DNA from: Rhodobacteraceae bacterium UBA1943
GTDB taxonomy: Bacteria; Pseudomonadota; Alphaproteobacteria; Rhodobacterales; Rhodobacteraceae
Length of the DNA stretch: 64,000 nt
Reading direction: 5' to 3'
NCBI GenBank assembly: GCA_002336845.1
Contig: DDEX01000108.1
Coordinates: 48,404 to 112,403, forward strand
The stretch's first letter is position 1; every line of letters starts with the position of its first letter. A program made the translations under genes and the position numbers. The notes beneath the pieces were generated by a model. The model searched no databases, was not told where the DNA came from, and saw only the letters and a program-made list of their open reading frames with translations. Positions 18,199-28,300 of the stretch are shown in pieces.

Positions 18199-19464
18199 TC
18201 AGGCGGGCTTTGTCGGATCGTCCACAAATTTTGGAAGGCTTTTCAGTGTTTTGCTGGCAACCTTGACCGCCGGGATCATCACCACCGGACGCAGGCCAAG
18301 TTGCCGTTCCATCTGGGCGGCGGTGCGGACCACCGGGCGCGTCAATTCGACAACAAAGGCCAGGGCAAGCCCTGCAACAAGGCTGACCAGGGCCCCGGCG
18401 ATAACCAGCTTTTTGCGGCCACCGCCAATCGGGGCCTCTGGTGTGATGGCGCGATCCAGCAGGGTAAATCGCTCGCTTTGCTGACGCTCTGACAGGCGCA
18501 GTTCGGTCTCGCTTTCGGCAAGGCGTCGGGTCGTATCCTTGTACTGGTCCTGCAACTGTCCCAACTGGCGGTCATAGGTGGACAAGACGCGCTCCACCTC
18601 TGGCGCGGCGGCCAGATTGCGCGACAACTCGCTCCGGCGGGCATTCGACGTATCGATCTGGGCGTTGATCACCTCGATCTTTGCCTCGATTTCTTCCAAC
18701 TGGCGCCGGTCGGTTTCGCGCTGAACCTCACGCGCGCGGATCGTGGCGGCCTCGCGCTGGGCGGCAATCAGATCGTCGGACATGCGGCGCAGATCGGCAT
18801 CAATCGCCGACAACTGCTCTCGCATCGCCTGCATCTCGGTGGGCAAGGACAGGGCATTCCTGTTCTTGTAGGCAGTGATCTCGTCTTCCAGCTTGCTGAT
18901 CAGGTTCCACAGCCGACCTTCCTCTTCGGTGAAGAAGGCGACATTTTTTTCCGCCCGGTCGCGCGCGCCAGAAGCCGACATATCCAGCACCGATTGGGCC
19001 AGATCATTGGCCACGCGGGCCGCAAGCTCGGGGTTTCCCATCCGCGCCAGGATCAGAATGGCCGACAGGCCCGGCCCTTGGCCAAAGTTCTGGCTGGCCG
19101 CGCTGTCGATGCCCTGAAAGGTGATCGAGTCGCGCAAAACGGCCAGTTTCTGGTCCTGCGACATGCCGGGTGCATCCTGAAACAGCCCGTGTCGGGCGAT
19201 CACGGCTTGCAGGTTTTCCCGGGTTGTCAGTCGTTGCTCGATGCTTTGCAGCGTCTGGGCTGCGCTGGACACTGTGGTGCCGTCGGCTTGCGATTGAACG
19301 GTCGGGGTTTCGATCTGGATGGCCGCTGCTGCCTCATAGACGTTCACGGTGGATTTCGCATAGGCAATTGCCGCGAAGATACCGGCGGCGGTTACGACGA
19401 GAATGATCCAGAAACGGCGGCCAAGAAAAGACCAGAGCTCTTGCAACGATTGAATCTGGCCCAT
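18199..19464 (-). CDS. Wzz/GumC-type chain-length determinant (polysaccharide co-polymerase)
   Basis: 421 residues: a membrane helix near residues 18-38, a long periplasmic region with predicted coiled coil (about 160-330, rich in Glu/Arg/Gln heptads), and a second helix near 365-385 (VIAGALVSLVAGLALAFVV). This is the two-helix PCP architecture that sets polymer length and, in type 2a systems, couples to a tyrosine kinase. The kinase is a separate protein encoded directly upstream. The ATG at 19464 lies two bases behind the kinase stop; a TTG 15 bases earlier is less likely. Confidence 0.9.
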   Translation of the reverse strand: MGQIQSLQELWSFLGRRFWIILVVTAAGIFAAIAYAKSTVNVYEAAAAIQIETPTVQSQADGTTVSSAAQTLQSIEQRLTTRENLQAVIARHGLFQDAPGMSQDQKLAVLRDSITFQGIDSAASQNFGQGPGLSAILILARMGNPELAARVANDLAQSVLDMSASGARDRAEKNVAFFTEEEGRLWNLISKLEDEITAYKNRNALSLPTEMQAMREQLSAIDADLRRMSDDLIAAQREAATIRAREVQRETDRRQLEEIEAKIEVINAQIDTSNARRSELSRNLAAAPEVERVLSTYDRQLGQLQDQYKDTTRRLAESETELRLSERQQSERFTLLDRAITPEAPIGGGRKKLVIAGALVSLVAGLALAFVVELTRPVVRTAAQMERQLGLRPVVMIPAVKVASKTLKSLPKFVDDPTKPA

Positions 19465-19466
19465 GA

Positions 19467-20402
19467 TCAGCGCCGCCAATAGCCGTATTGCTGTGCCGCA
19501 GGTTCTTCGGCCCGGTTAAGAACCACGCCAAGCAAGGGCAACCGCCCTTCCAGCACGCGCTCGCAGGCGCGGATTTCCTCGGGGCGGGTTTTTGTGCCGT
19601 CGGTCACCAAAAGCACGGCATCGACCTGACCGACCATGGCCAGCACATCGTCGCCGGCCAGAACCGGAGGCAGATCGATCAGCACCACTTCGGGATCAAG
19701 CAGGTCGGAAACCGCTGCCAGCGCCTCGACCGTTTCGGGGCTGTGCAGCATTTCGGCGGCCATCGGCACCGGTGCACCATTGACGCCCAAGGCCAGAGTG
19801 CGGCCAAAACGGCGGAAGATCGCCTCAAGCGGTTGCTCGCCGCACAGGTAATCTGCCAACGGCGGCGCATCGGAAATGCCCAGAATCCCGGCCAGCCGGG
19901 GGCGGCGCAGATCAAGGTCCAGCAACACCGTGCGGCTGTCTGGCCTGCGCGCCAGCGTCAGGGCAAGGTTGGTGGCGACAAACGACTTTCCACACCCGTG
20001 AGTTGGAGAGCTGATCGCAATTCTGCGCCAGCCTTTTTGCGACAGGCCATGAAGCAACCGGCTGCGAAGATGATCGAAAGCGGCGGCGGCAGGGTCGTCT
20101 GAAGTCATTGGAAACAAACCGTTTCCAAGCAAGTGCCCTGGCGACAGGCGCACCATTGCGAGCGATTCCCATATCTTGACCGGGTTCAGCGCCAGCGATG
20201 GCAGCCCGTGGGCAAAGATCTCACGGCCGGTTGCGAGGTCATAGGTGACCGTTGGATTGGCGGCGACCGTGCCACGCCGAAACAGCGAAACCCCGGTTGA
20301 ACGGGGTGTCTCGCCGACTGCACCTTGGCCTGATTTCTTTTCAGAAGTTCCCATACTTTCAAGACCTTGTGGCATCGGGGCTGTGACGTTCTGAATATTC
20401 AT
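19467..20402 (-). CDS. Bacterial tyrosine kinase / CpsD-like ATPase
   Basis: 311 residues. A proline- and serine-rich N-terminal region (1-110) precedes a P-loop domain with Walker A SPTHGCGKS, Walker A' LLDLDLRRPR and Walker B VLIDLPPV. This matches the BY-kinase/ParA-like fold that controls Wzz assembly by autophosphorylation. The usual C-terminal tyrosine cluster is reduced to two tyrosines in the final QYGYWRR, so cyclic phosphorylation may be limited. It sits directly before the Wzz-like gene, so kinase and co-polymerase are a split Wzc. Confidence 0.88.
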   Translation of the reverse strand: MNIQNVTAPMPQGLESMGTSEKKSGQGAVGETPRSTGVSLFRRGTVAANPTVTYDLATGREIFAHGLPSLALNPVKIWESLAMVRLSPGHLLGNGLFPMTSDDPAAAAFDHLRSRLLHGLSQKGWRRIAISSPTHGCGKSFVATNLALTLARRPDSRTVLLDLDLRRPRLAGILGISDAPPLADYLCGEQPLEAIFRRFGRTLALGVNGAPVPMAAEMLHSPETVEALAAVSDLLDPEVVLIDLPPVLAGDDVLAMVGQVDAVLLVTDGTKTRPEEIRACERVLEGRLPLLGVVLNRAEEPAAQQYGYWRR

Positions 20403-20515
20403 CGGTCAAGAAAACTCCCCAAACACACGCCACACACTGGCGCCGAAACAAACCCAGGCCAGGTCCGGTGGCACCCTTTGATCCGTTGATTCATCCATGA
20501 CGGCGGCAAATGTCG

Positions 20516-20527
20516 TGTCAAATGACA
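20516..20527. promoter_or_regulatory. TGTCA-N2-TGACA inverted repeat in the kinase/glycosyltransferase divergent region
   Basis: A perfect five-base inverted repeat with a two-base spacer lies midway in the 267-base gap between the divergent kinase and GT2 genes. Its place fits a shared operator. I see no known regulator that it clearly matches, and short repeats can arise by chance. Confidence 0.3.
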
Positions 20528-20669
20528 TCAGCAGCAGTTCAAGAACCCCAGCCAGCAGAGCAAGCCCTAACAGATTTTAATGGTTTTGGCAAAGTGCAGG
20601 TGCAGAAAACCGGGCTTGGCGCGAGGCTTCGGGAACCGTAGGGTCCGCCTGAAAGGAAGGCCGCGCGAC

Positions 20670-21635
20670 ATGCCCGAAAATCCCCGGAGTCCCGTCATCG
20701 ATGCGGTCGTGATCGGCCGGAACGAGGGTGCGCGGCTGTTGGCCTGCCTGCAATCTCTGAGAGGACAGGTGCGGCGTCTGGTCTATGTGGACAGCGGCTC
20801 GACCGATGGCTCGGTTCAGGCTGCCCGCGACCTGGGGGCTGAGGTCGTGGCGCTGGTTATGGATAGGCCTTTCACCGCGGCGCGCGCGCGCAATGCCGGG
20901 TTGGCCAACCTTGCCGCCGATCCACCAGACTTTGTGCAACTGCTCGATGGCGATTGCCAGATGCAGCCAGGATGGTTGCCGATGGCACTGGCCGCCTTTG
21001 CTGCCCATCCCGCCGCGGTGGTGGTATGTGGCCGACGGCAAGAGCGGTTTCCGGAAGCCTCGGTCTGGAACCGGCTGGCTGACCGGGAATGGAATACACC
21101 GGTAGGTCCGGCGCGGGCCTGTGGTGGCGATGCGCTGATGCGCTTTGCCGAGGTGTGGGCGGTAGGTGGATATCGCGACGACCTGATTGCCGGGGAAGAG
21201 CCGGAGATGTGTTTGCGCCTGATCCGGCGCGGGGGGCAGGTCTGGCGGATTGATGCGGATATGACGTTGCATGACGCCGCACTGACCCGGATGTCGCAAT
21301 GGTGGCGCCGCAGCCGCCGCGCTGGTCATGCCTTTGCCGAGGGGGCCGCCCTTCATGGCTCGGGGCCGGAAGGGCACTGGCGGGGCGAAACCCGGCGCGC
21401 TTTGCTATGGGGCTTTGTCCTGCCCCTGGCCATTTTGGCTGCGGGGCTGGTTCAGCCGACGGGATGGTTGCTGGCCCTGATCTACCCTTTGCAGGTTCTG
21501 CGGTTGTCGCGGCGCGAGGGGCTGACCTGGGCGTTCTGGATGACAGTTGCAAAATTCGCCGAGGCGCAGGGGGTTCTGGGCTACTGGCTTGATCGCCTGC
21601 GCGGCAGACGCCGGAGTCTTATCGAGTACAAGTGA
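20670..21635 (+). CDS. Family 2 glycosyltransferase with C-terminal membrane anchor
   Basis: 321 residues. The GT-A core shows AVVIGRNEGARL, YVDSGSTDGS, LLDGDCQM (DXD equivalent) and GEEPEMCLRLIRRGGQ, followed by a hydrophobic segment around 255-285. It adds a sugar to the lipid-linked repeat unit at the membrane. The ATG at 20670 follows AAGGAAGG and begins the conserved core; an in-frame start 90 bases upstream adds a basic stretch with no family similarity. The stop directly abuts the stop of the convergent WecG/TagA-like gene. Confidence 0.88.
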   Translation: MPENPRSPVIDAVVIGRNEGARLLACLQSLRGQVRRLVYVDSGSTDGSVQAARDLGAEVVALVMDRPFTAARARNAGLANLAADPPDFVQLLDGDCQMQPGWLPMALAAFAAHPAAVVVCGRRQERFPEASVWNRLADREWNTPVGPARACGGDALMRFAEVWAVGGYRDDLIAGEEPEMCLRLIRRGGQVWRIDADMTLHDAALTRMSQWWRRSRRAGHAFAEGAALHGSGPEGHWRGETRRALLWGFVLPLAILAAGLVQPTGWLLALIYPLQVLRLSRREGLTWAFWMTVAKFAEAQGVLGYWLDRLRGRRRSLIEYK

Positions 21636-22391
21636 TCAGCCGTTCTGCCGTTGGCGCAACGCCTCTGTCACACGGGCGGGCAAGACGGCGACGCAGGCGG
21701 CGTAGCGCGGAAACAGCCGCTTCGGGTCAGACAGCGCACGCCAAAGCCATTCCAGCGCCAGCCTGCGCACCCAAACCGGCGCGCGGCGCTGCGTGCCCGC
21801 AAGAAAATCCAACCCTGCCCCGATCGAGGCAAAGCCCGTGCTGGGCGCAATACGTCGCCCCAGGGCGGCAAAGCGTTCCTGTTTCGGGGCCCCCAGAGCA
21901 ATCAGGCACAGCCCGATACCCTGGGCCGCGATTTCCGTCAGGATGCGCACGGCAAGGTCGCCCTCGGGGTCAAATCCCATCGGCGGCGCTTCGCACAGTG
22001 CAATCTGGGCGCCGGGCACCATCGAACCAAGACAGTCTGCCGCGCGTTGCAGCGCCCCGGCGGTCGCGCCGACCAATGCGATCTTGCGCCCGGTTTCGGC
22101 TGCGACCTGTATCAGCGGAATGACCACATCCGAACCGGGAACCAGAGACACCGGATCGCCTGCCAGATACGACAGCCAGACCACAGGATTGCCATCGGCC
22201 ACCACCATGTCTTGCGCGCCGTAAACCTGCCGAAAGCTGGGGTCGCGGTCCAGCTTGACGATATGATCAAGGTTGATCGTCGCCAAGGCAAACCCCTGCC
22301 CGGCCAACAGCCGTGCCCGAACGGCGGCCAGCAAGGCTGTCCGGTCCGGGATATTCACGGTGATCACTGTCTGGCCGAAGCGGAAGTACAT
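21636..22391 (-). CDS. WecG/TagA/CpsF-family glycosyltransferase
   Basis: 251 residues with the family landmarks ATINLDHIVKL, VVADGNPVVW, the GSDVV loop and GAPKQERF. Members (WecG, TagA) transfer N-acetylmannosamine(uronate) or related sugars to a lipid-linked acceptor as an early step of repeat-unit synthesis. The start is the ATG at 22391, where the conserved domain begins; the frame remains open 57 bases further. It is divergent from the polymerase-like gene across a 418-base gap. Confidence 0.92.
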   Translation of the reverse strand: MYFRFGQTVITVNIPDRTALLAAVRARLLAGQGFALATINLDHIVKLDRDPSFRQVYGAQDMVVADGNPVVWLSYLAGDPVSLVPGSDVVIPLIQVAAETGRKIALVGATAGALQRAADCLGSMVPGAQIALCEAPPMGFDPEGDLAVRILTEIAAQGIGLCLIALGAPKQERFAALGRRIAPSTGFASIGAGLDFLAGTQRRAPVWVRRLALEWLWRALSDPKRLFPRYAACVAVLPARVTEALRQRQNG

Positions 22392-22809
22392 ACCTGGGGT
22401 TTCTCGTGACAATTGACACGCGATAGCATGCCTGTAGGCCCAAGCCAAAGCCGTCTGTTCGGTGTTTGGGCAACATTGTGTTGCGGAATTCTGAACCCTG
22501 CCTGGCAGGACAAGCCGCAGACAGGGCGAATCTGGCGATGGCGCAACCCTGGGGATAGGCCGCCGACGGCAACGTCTTGCGATGGCTGCGCAATTGCGCC
22601 AAAGCGGCGTGGGCCCGATCTGGTTTGGCCTTTGCCCCAGTGTGCGTACCTTATGTCCAGAGGCCGGGCAACGCGCGCCCGAGGCAGGGGCGAATGCCGT
22701 ATTTTCGGGCGTATCGGGCCGACACGCCAGAATTCTGCCACATCGGGGTGCTGTGGGCGTCCCGATCCCCGTGCTAAGAGACGGGGCGAGTCTGTCAGGA
22801 AAGTGCCTC
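22392..22809. promoter_or_regulatory. 418-base divergent spacer with two palindromes
   Basis: No gene is supported here; the open frame reaching through it lacks a start with a ribosome site before 22810. Two palindromes stand out: CCTGCC-T-GGCAGG at 22497-22509 and the perfect 12-mer GCGCAATTGCGC at 22588-22599. Both are candidates for operators of the divergent WecG/TagA-like and polymerase-like genes. Promoter boxes cannot be assigned with confidence. Confidence 0.35.
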
Positions 22810-24204
22810 GTGCCGAATGTTTTCGCCTATGTCATGCTTGCGGTCTGGCCTTTGGTCATCGTGGCGATGTTTCGTCATCTGCCCTTGCGCAACGCCTTGG
22901 TCTGGGCCGTCGTTTCAGCCTATCTGATTCTGCCCCCGGTCGCGAAAGTCGATTTGCCGGTCGTGCCCGATCTCGACAAGTATTCGCTGCCCAACCTGAC
23001 GATTTGCTATGCGCTGTTGTTTGTGCTGCGCCAGCGGGTGGACTGGCTGCCGGAAAGCCTGATCGGCAAGGGCCTTGTGCTGCTGTACGTCCTGTCGCCC
23101 TTCGGAACGATTCTGACAAACCCAGACCCAATTCCCTTTGCCATGGGTGCCGTGCCTGGGCTTAAAATCTATGACGCCTTTTCCACCATCGCCTATCAGA
23201 TATTCTGGATTCTTCCCTTCGTGTTCGGGCGGCAGTTTCTGGGCGACCCGGCTGGCCTGCGGGTTCTGACCCGCATTCTGGCGATTGCCGGTCTGGCTTA
23301 TTCGATCCCGATGCTGATCGAGATTCGCCTGTCACCGCAGATGAACGTCTGGATCTACGGGTTCTTCCAGCACGATTTCTTCCAGACCATCCGCTATGGT
23401 GGCTATCGGCCCGTCGTGTTTTTGCCGCATGGGCTGTGGGTGGCAGTCTTTACGCTGACCAGCATGATGTGTGCGCTGCTTCTGGTGCGGATCGGCCCGG
23501 CTGACCGGCGGCCCAAGGCGCTGGCCGCGATGCTGTACCTGCTGTTCATGCTGGTCTTGTGCAAAAGCGCAGGTGTCTTGGCCTATGCCGTGGCGCTGTG
23601 TCCGCTGATCCTGTTTTTCCGGCCGCGTTTCCAGATCATGGTTGCCGGAATGCTTGCCGTCATCGTTCTTGTCTATCCGTTGCTGCGCGGCCTGCATCTG
23701 GTTCCGCTGGAGCAGATTCTGCAGTTCTCGGACAGCCTGTCGCCGGACCGGGCCTATTCGCTGAATTTCCGAATTCAGAACGAAGAATTGCTGCTTCTGC
23801 GCGCCGAAGAGCGCCCCTGGTTCGGCTGGGGTTCCTATGGCCGCAATTTCATGCACGATCCGGTCACTGGCAAGATGATCAACATCGCCGACGGGCAGTG
23901 GATCATCACCCTTGGCATGTATGGCTGGAGCGGGTTTATCGCCAACTTTGGGCTTTCGGTGCTGCCCCTGCTGCTTTTGATGCGCGAGGCCTGGCTGGGC
24001 CGGGCCGAGGACATCAGCCGCATGGCGGCGGGTTGGGCGCTGATTTTGTCGGCTTCGGTACTGGACATGCTGCCCAATGCCACACAGGTGCCGCTGACAT
24101 GGCTGATGACCGGTGCCTTGCTGGGTGAGGCAGAGCGGTTGCGTGCGCTGCGGGCCAGCCGCCAACGGCCGTTGGTTCAGCCGGCCATGAAAACGGTGAT
24201 CTGA
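22810..24204 (+). CDS. O-antigen ligase / Wzy-like polymerase membrane protein
   Basis: 464 residues, strongly hydrophobic with roughly ten to twelve membrane helices and one larger periplasmic loop (about 330-385, containing RAEERPWFGWGSYGRN), the layout of the Wzy/WaaL family. It would polymerise flipped repeat units or ligate them to an acceptor. Start is placed at GTG 22810, preceded by AGGAAAG, because the first membrane helix follows immediately; earlier in-frame codons give a charged sequence with no membrane character. The stop overlaps the next ATG by one base (TGATG). Confidence 0.8.
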   Translation: MPNVFAYVMLAVWPLVIVAMFRHLPLRNALVWAVVSAYLILPPVAKVDLPVVPDLDKYSLPNLTICYALLFVLRQRVDWLPESLIGKGLVLLYVLSPFGTILTNPDPIPFAMGAVPGLKIYDAFSTIAYQIFWILPFVFGRQFLGDPAGLRVLTRILAIAGLAYSIPMLIEIRLSPQMNVWIYGFFQHDFFQTIRYGGYRPVVFLPHGLWVAVFTLTSMMCALLLVRIGPADRRPKALAAMLYLLFMLVLCKSAGVLAYAVALCPLILFFRPRFQIMVAGMLAVIVLVYPLLRGLHLVPLEQILQFSDSLSPDRAYSLNFRIQNEELLLLRAEERPWFGWGSYGRNFMHDPVTGKMINIADGQWIITLGMYGWSGFIANFGLSVLPLLLLMREAWLGRAEDISRMAAGWALILSASVLDMLPNATQVPLTWLMTGALLGEAERLRALRASRQRPLVQPAMKTVI

Positions 24205-25208
24205 TGAGCTTACGGGTCGATATCGGGGTTTTCGCGCATAATGAGGCGGCGGGCATCGCGGCGATGGTGCAGGCGCTGATGCAGCAGGATGCGGAGGATA
24301 TGGATTTTCGCATCCTGATTCTGGCCAACGGTTGCCGGGATGAAACCGCCGCATTGGCCCGGGCGGCTGCGGCGGGATCGCCGTGGATCGAGGTGGCTGA
24401 CCTTGCCGTCCCCGGCAAGTCACGCACCTGGAACAGCTTTGTTCATGATCTGGCGCGTCCGGACGCCGATATCCTGATCTTCGCCGATGCCGACATTGTT
24501 TTTCCGGCATCCGATTGTCTGGCCCGTCTGGCCCGGGGACTGGCCGCCAAGCCCGCGCTTTGGGCGCTGAACAGCCAGCCGGTCAAGGATATCGCCGTCA
24601 ACCCCGTCGGGCTTAGCCCGCTTGACCGGATGATTGCCGCAGCCGGGGGCGGGCTGGACGATTGGAAAAGTGCCATCTGCGGCCAGTTATATGCCATGCC
24701 AGCCGCTGCGGCGCGGCGCTTTCAACTGCCCATCGGATTGCCGGTCGAAGACGGTTTCCTGCGCGCCATGGTCCTGACCGATGCGCTGACCGGCCCCGAG
24801 GATTTCAGCCGGATCGATGGGCTGCAAGGCCTGTTTCACATCTATGCCAGCGAACGCAGCATCGGCGCGTTGCTGCGCCATCAGGTCAGGATTGTCATCG
24901 GTTCCGCCATCAACGCCGCCCTTTTCGCCCAATTGCGCGATCTGCCCGCCGACCAGCGGCACCTCCAGCTTCAGGCGGCTGCGGCTGATTCGGCTTGGGT
25001 CGGGGGGGTAATCCGCCAGCGCCTGCCATCCTGGCGCTTTGGCTATGTGCCCTGGCACTTTCTGACCAAGCGCCTGGCGCGTGGCTTTGCTGCTCCGCGC
25101 AACGCAAAGCGCCTTCCGGTTGTGGTTGCGGGGTTCGTATTCGACGCAATTGTTTACATCTGGGCGCAGATTCGGATGGCCAAAGGCGAGGGTGCGGGAT
25201 TCTGGTAG
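24204..25208 (+). CDS. Family 2 glycosyltransferase
   Basis: 334 residues: a GT-A fold opening with DIGVFAHNEAAG, an ILANGCRDETA donor loop and FADADI as the DXD site, then a C-terminal hydrophobic helix (about 305-325). It is coupled to the polymerase-like gene by a one-base overlap and lies 183 bases before the PKS gene. Donor and acceptor are unknown. It could act in the polysaccharide pathway or on the product of the following PKS/NRPS. Confidence 0.85.
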   Translation: MSLRVDIGVFAHNEAAGIAAMVQALMQQDAEDMDFRILILANGCRDETAALARAAAAGSPWIEVADLAVPGKSRTWNSFVHDLARPDADILIFADADIVFPASDCLARLARGLAAKPALWALNSQPVKDIAVNPVGLSPLDRMIAAAGGGLDDWKSAICGQLYAMPAAAARRFQLPIGLPVEDGFLRAMVLTDALTGPEDFSRIDGLQGLFHIYASERSIGALLRHQVRIVIGSAINAALFAQLRDLPADQRHLQLQAAAADSAWVGGVIRQRLPSWRFGYVPWHFLTKRLARGFAAPRNAKRLPVVVAGFVFDAIVYIWAQIRMAKGEGAGFW

Positions 25209-25391
25209 CGTTTGTGCCGCCATGGCCTTTGCTGACAGGCAAAAAGAATGGCAAACGCCGGGTATTGTTATCGTGCCGTGCAATATCCCTTTACGGGTGG
25301 CCGCAGGGTATGTTCCGGCGGGAAACTGCGTTAGATTGCAGCCGTATGCGCCCTTTTCAGGGACGGCTGCTTATTGAGTGGATAGAGTTGA

Positions 25392-28300
25392 ATGGCCGAC
25401 GGCGCTGATCTGTCTTCAGTGGGTGAAACCGATATTGCCGTGGTCGGCATGGCCGCGCATCTGCCCGGCGCGCCTGATATTGCGACCTATTGGTCCAACC
25501 TGGCCGCAGGGGTGGAATCGATCCGCGTGCTGTCGCGCGATGATCTGCTGGCCGCAGGCGAAAGCCCGGCGCGCATGGCCAAGGCCAACTATGTGCCCTC
25601 TGCCGCCGTTCTGGACGGGTTCGCCGATTTCGACGCCGAGTTCTTCGGCTTTTCTCCCAAGGAAGCCGCGATCCTTGACCCCCAACACCGCCAGTTCCTG
25701 GAGGTGGCGTGGGAGGCGCTGGAGAATGCGGGCCATCCACCCGAAAATTTCCCTGGTGCGGTTGGCGTCTATGCCGGATGTGGTATGGGCAGCTATTTCT
25801 ATTTCAACCTGTGTTCGAACCGCGATCTGGTGGACCAGACCGGCATGTTCCTGCTGCGCCATACCGGGAACGACAAGGACTTCCTGTCCACCCGCGTCAG
25901 CCATGTGTTCGACCTGAAGGGGCCGTCGATCAACGTGCAGACGGCCTGTTCAACTTCGCTGGTGGCGGTGCATTTCGCCACGCAGGCGCTGCTGAACGGT
26001 GAATGCGACATGGCTTTGGCGGGGGGCGTGACGATCGAGCTGCCCCATGCGCGGGGATATCTGTTCACCGAGGGCGAGATCCTGTCGCCCGACGGCCATT
26101 GCCATGCCTTTGACCACCGGGCGCAGGGCACGGTGTTCGGCTCTGGCGCGGGCTGCGTGGTCTTGCGCCGCGCCAAGGATGCGATCCGCAATGGCGATCA
26201 TATCTGGGCGATCCTGAAAGGGTCGGCGGTCAACAATGACGGAGCGGCCAAGGCGGGCTATCTTGCCCCGTCGGTCGATGGTCAGGCCCGCTGCATCGCC
26301 GAGGCGCAGGCGATTGCCGGGGTGACCGGCGATGACGTGACCTATGTGGAATGCCACGGCACCGGCACCTATCTGGGCGACCCTATCGAGGTTGCGGCGC
26401 TGACCAGTGCCTTCCGCGAAACCACCGATCGCGTGGGCCATTGCCGCCTTGGCTCGGTGAAAACCAACATCGGCCACACCGATACCGCTGCGGGCGTGGC
26501 CAGCCTGATCAAGGTGGCGCTGTCGCTGCATCACCGGCAACTGCCGCCCAGTCTGGGGTATGAGGCGCCGAACCCTTCGATCGATTTCGAAACCTCGCCT
26601 TTCAAGGTGAATGACCGGCTGACCGACTGGCAGGCGCCAACGCGGGTTGCGGCGGTCAACTCGCTGGGCGTGGGCGGCACCAATGCCCATGCCATTCTGG
26701 CCGAGGCGCCCGCCCGCGCGCCTTCGGACGACAGTATCTGGCCGTTCCAGCCACTGGTCCTGTCGGCGCGGTCGAAGGCCGCGCTGGATGGGCAGGCGGC
26801 CCGCCTTGCCGCCCATCTGCGCGCCCACCCCGAACAACCGCTGGCCGATGTGGCCTGGACACTGAAGCAAGGTCGCCGCGCCTTTGAAAAACGCCGGGTG
26901 ATCGTGGCCGCCAGCCATGAAGAGGCCGCCAGCCTGCTGGAGGGTGCCGATACGCGGCGGGTTTTCAACCACGACCGGCTGGATGCGCCCGAGGTGGTGT
27001 TCATGTTCCCCGGCGGCGGCGCGCAATACGCGGGCATGGCGCGCGACCTTTACGAGACCGAACCCGTGTTCGCCGACTGGATGGACAAAGGGTTGGCCGT
27101 GCTGGAGCCGCAACTGGATTATGACATCCGCGCCCTGTGGCTGCCCCAACTGGGGGCCGAGGCGGCGGCGAATGAGGCGCTGAAGAAACCTTCGGTCCAA
27201 CTGCCCCTGATCATGATCACCGAATTCGCGCTGGCGAAGCTGTATGAAAGCTGGGGGGTAACCCCCAGCCATCTGATCGGGCATTCGATGGGCGAAAACA
27301 CCGCCGCAGCGCTGGCCGGGGTGATGAGCTTTCAGGATTGCATCGGCCTTGTGCTGCTGCGCGGGCGTCTGTTCGACACCATCGCGCCGGGTGGAATGTT
27401 GTCGGTGCCGATGGCCGAGGCCGATCTGCGGCCGCTGGTGACGGGCGATCTGGACATGGCTTCGGTCAATGCGCCGGGGCTCTGCGTGGTTTCCGGTCCC
27501 GATGCCGCGCTGAGGTCTCTGGCTGAAACACTGTCGGCCCAAGGTGTGGACACCCAGCGCATCGCCATCGACATCGCGGCGCATTCCCGGATGCTGGAGC
27601 CGATCCTTGGCCGGTTCGGTGATTATCTGCGCGCGATCAAGTTGAACGCGCCGCAACTGCCCATCATCTCGAACCGCACCGGCCAGCCACTGACGGCGGC
27701 GCAGGCGACAGACCCGGGGTATTGGGTTGCCCATCTGCGCAACACCGTGATGTTCCAGCAAACCATCGGCGCGCTGCTGGATGAGCCTCGGGTGTTCGTC
27801 GAAATGGGTCCGGGCCGGGCGCTGTCGTCCCTGGCGCAGGCCAATGGCGTGGCCTCGGGTCAGGTGATCCCCGCCCTGCGCCACCCCGAGCAGGCCATGG
27901 CCGATGACGCCTGGCACATCGGCACCATCGCCCGCCTCTGGGCCTGTGGCGTTGCCGTGGATTGGGAGCCGATCTGGGCAGGCGCGCGCCGCAACCGTGT
28001 GGTTCTGCCGACCTATGCCTTTCAAAAGAAATCTTATTTCATCCAGCCCGGCAAAGCGGCCGAGGCGGAAGCCACTTTGCCCATGCGGGTGGAGAACATT
28101 GCCAATTGGGGTTGGAAACCGCATTGGCGCCCGGCCTCTGCCGGGTTTGACATCGCCGAGATCGACGAAGCACCCCGCCAGAACTGGCTGATCTTTGTCG
28201 ATGACACCGGCCTTGGCGCCGCCACCGCCGCCCGCCTGCGCGCGGCGGGGCATGAGGTACACACCGTCCGCGCCGGCGATGCCTTTGGCCGCGATGGCCA

